64,000 bases of DNA. Origin: Nocardioides sp. AX2bis. GTDB lineage: Bacteria > Actinomycetota > Actinomycetes > Propionibacteriales > Nocardioidaceae. The position numbers were made by a program, and so were the translations under genes. The notes below the pieces were generated by a model that did no database searches, had not been told where the DNA came from, and saw only the letters and a list, made by a program, of their open reading frames with translations. The stretch covers positions 1,504,544-1,568,543 of the forward strand of contig NZ_LR733215.1 of the NCBI RefSeq assembly GCF_902506435.1, written 5' to 3'. Within the stretch, counting starts at the first letter, position 1; each line of letters begins with the position of its first letter. Below are positions 63,761 to 64,000 of the stretch, piece by piece.

Positions 63761-64000
63761 GTGCGTACCCCTGCGAGCACCAAGCCGCCCCAGATCGACA
63801 CGATCCGTCTCGGGGACCTCACCCCGGGCGACGCGGACGACCTCGTCCGGAACGCCGACCTCGACTCCGTCCTCTACGCCGACCTGGCGCTCGCCGAGCT
63901 CAGCGTGCCCGGGGCCTTGATCGCCTCGGCCCGGTTCGCCGACGTTTCCGCCGACGAGACCGACCTCCGGGGGGCTCGGTTGAACGAGGTCGAGCTCGAC
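63761..64000 (+). CDS. Pentapeptide-repeat protein (5' part, runs off the window)
   Basis: A reading frame that opens with GTG at 63761 stays open to the window edge (80 codons). After a polar start (IDTIRLGDLTPGDADDLV) it shows the A(D/N)Lxx five-residue periodicity of pentapeptide repeats (YADLALAELSVPGALIASAR, then ADETDLRGARLNEVELD), which fold into a right-handed quadrilateral helix. Its function cannot be inferred without the rest. It is divergent from the peroxidase gene; the 132 bp between them presumably hold both promoters. Confidence 0.7.
   Translation, partial: MRTPASTKPPQIDTIRLGDLTPGDADDLVRNADLDSVLYADLALAELSVPGALIASARFADVSADETDLRGARLNEVELD

Overview
The window is a gene-dense, very GC-rich bacterial chromosome segment with many GTG starts, frequent 4-bp ATGA/GTGA gene overlaps and many starts that lack a ribosome binding site. 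The gene content fits an actinobacterium, probably a Nocardioides-like member of the Propionibacteriales. The evidence is two DUF222/HNH (13E12-type) proteins, a GAF-ANTAR regulator, paired septum-formation lipoproteins, a homodimeric glycyl-tRNA synthetase, tuberculostearic-type lipid genes, and the linked backbone genes dnaJ-rsmE-phoH-ybeY-corC-era, leuA-recO-uppS and dusB-dgt-dnaG. I see no transposase, integrase, phage module or CRISPR array.

Positions 1-18.4 kb are accessory and regulatory: an alcohol dehydrogenase/SDR pair, two near-duplicate orphan NarL-type response regulators, a large-subunit catalase, a DUF222-HNH gene, an SRPBCC/amine-oxidase-like pair, an epimerase/Rieske pair, a GAF-ANTAR protein, three orphan sensor kinases and a degenerate SGNH protein. 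From 18.4 to 31 kb lies the dnaJ-to-era backbone. A fibronectin-III gene remnant sits where hrcA is usually found, and a 10-methyl fatty acid module (tmsA-tmsB plus a flavoprotein) is inserted before era. From 30.9 to 41.3 kb come two septum-formation lipoproteins, a flavodoxin-like reductase, leuA behind a leader peptide with four Leu codons, recO, uppS, a quinone oxidoreductase and a second DUF222-HNH gene with a LexA-like box inside its promoter.

From 41.4 to 46.7 kb are a gluconate permease/kinase pair and a complete zinc uptake operon znuA-znuC-znuB-zur. That operon's promoter carries two Zur-box-like sites, and all three transporter subunits have His-rich segments. From 46.8 to 58.3 kb are glyS, dusB, a secreted LAS-type peptidase with four tandem 11-bp repeats upstream, dgt, and dnaG. 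The dnaG gene is interrupted by a 313-residue LAGLIDADG intein placed directly before a zinc-ligand cysteine of the CHC2 zinc finger. A tRNA-Asn follows. The last 5 kb hold a 1745-residue secreted haem peroxidase with RTX and fibronectin-III repeats, and the start of a pentapeptide-repeat protein.

Two families of intergenic tandem repeats occur: a 22-bp repeat at four loci (3, 7, 3 and 3 units) and a 45-bp repeat at two loci. Many genes show a TAnnnT hexamer 6-8 nt before the start codon, which suggests leaderless transcription. The most striking items are the DnaG intein, the leuA attenuator, the LexA-type and Zur-type promoters, the 22-bp repeat family and the peroxidase-RTX-FN3 protein.
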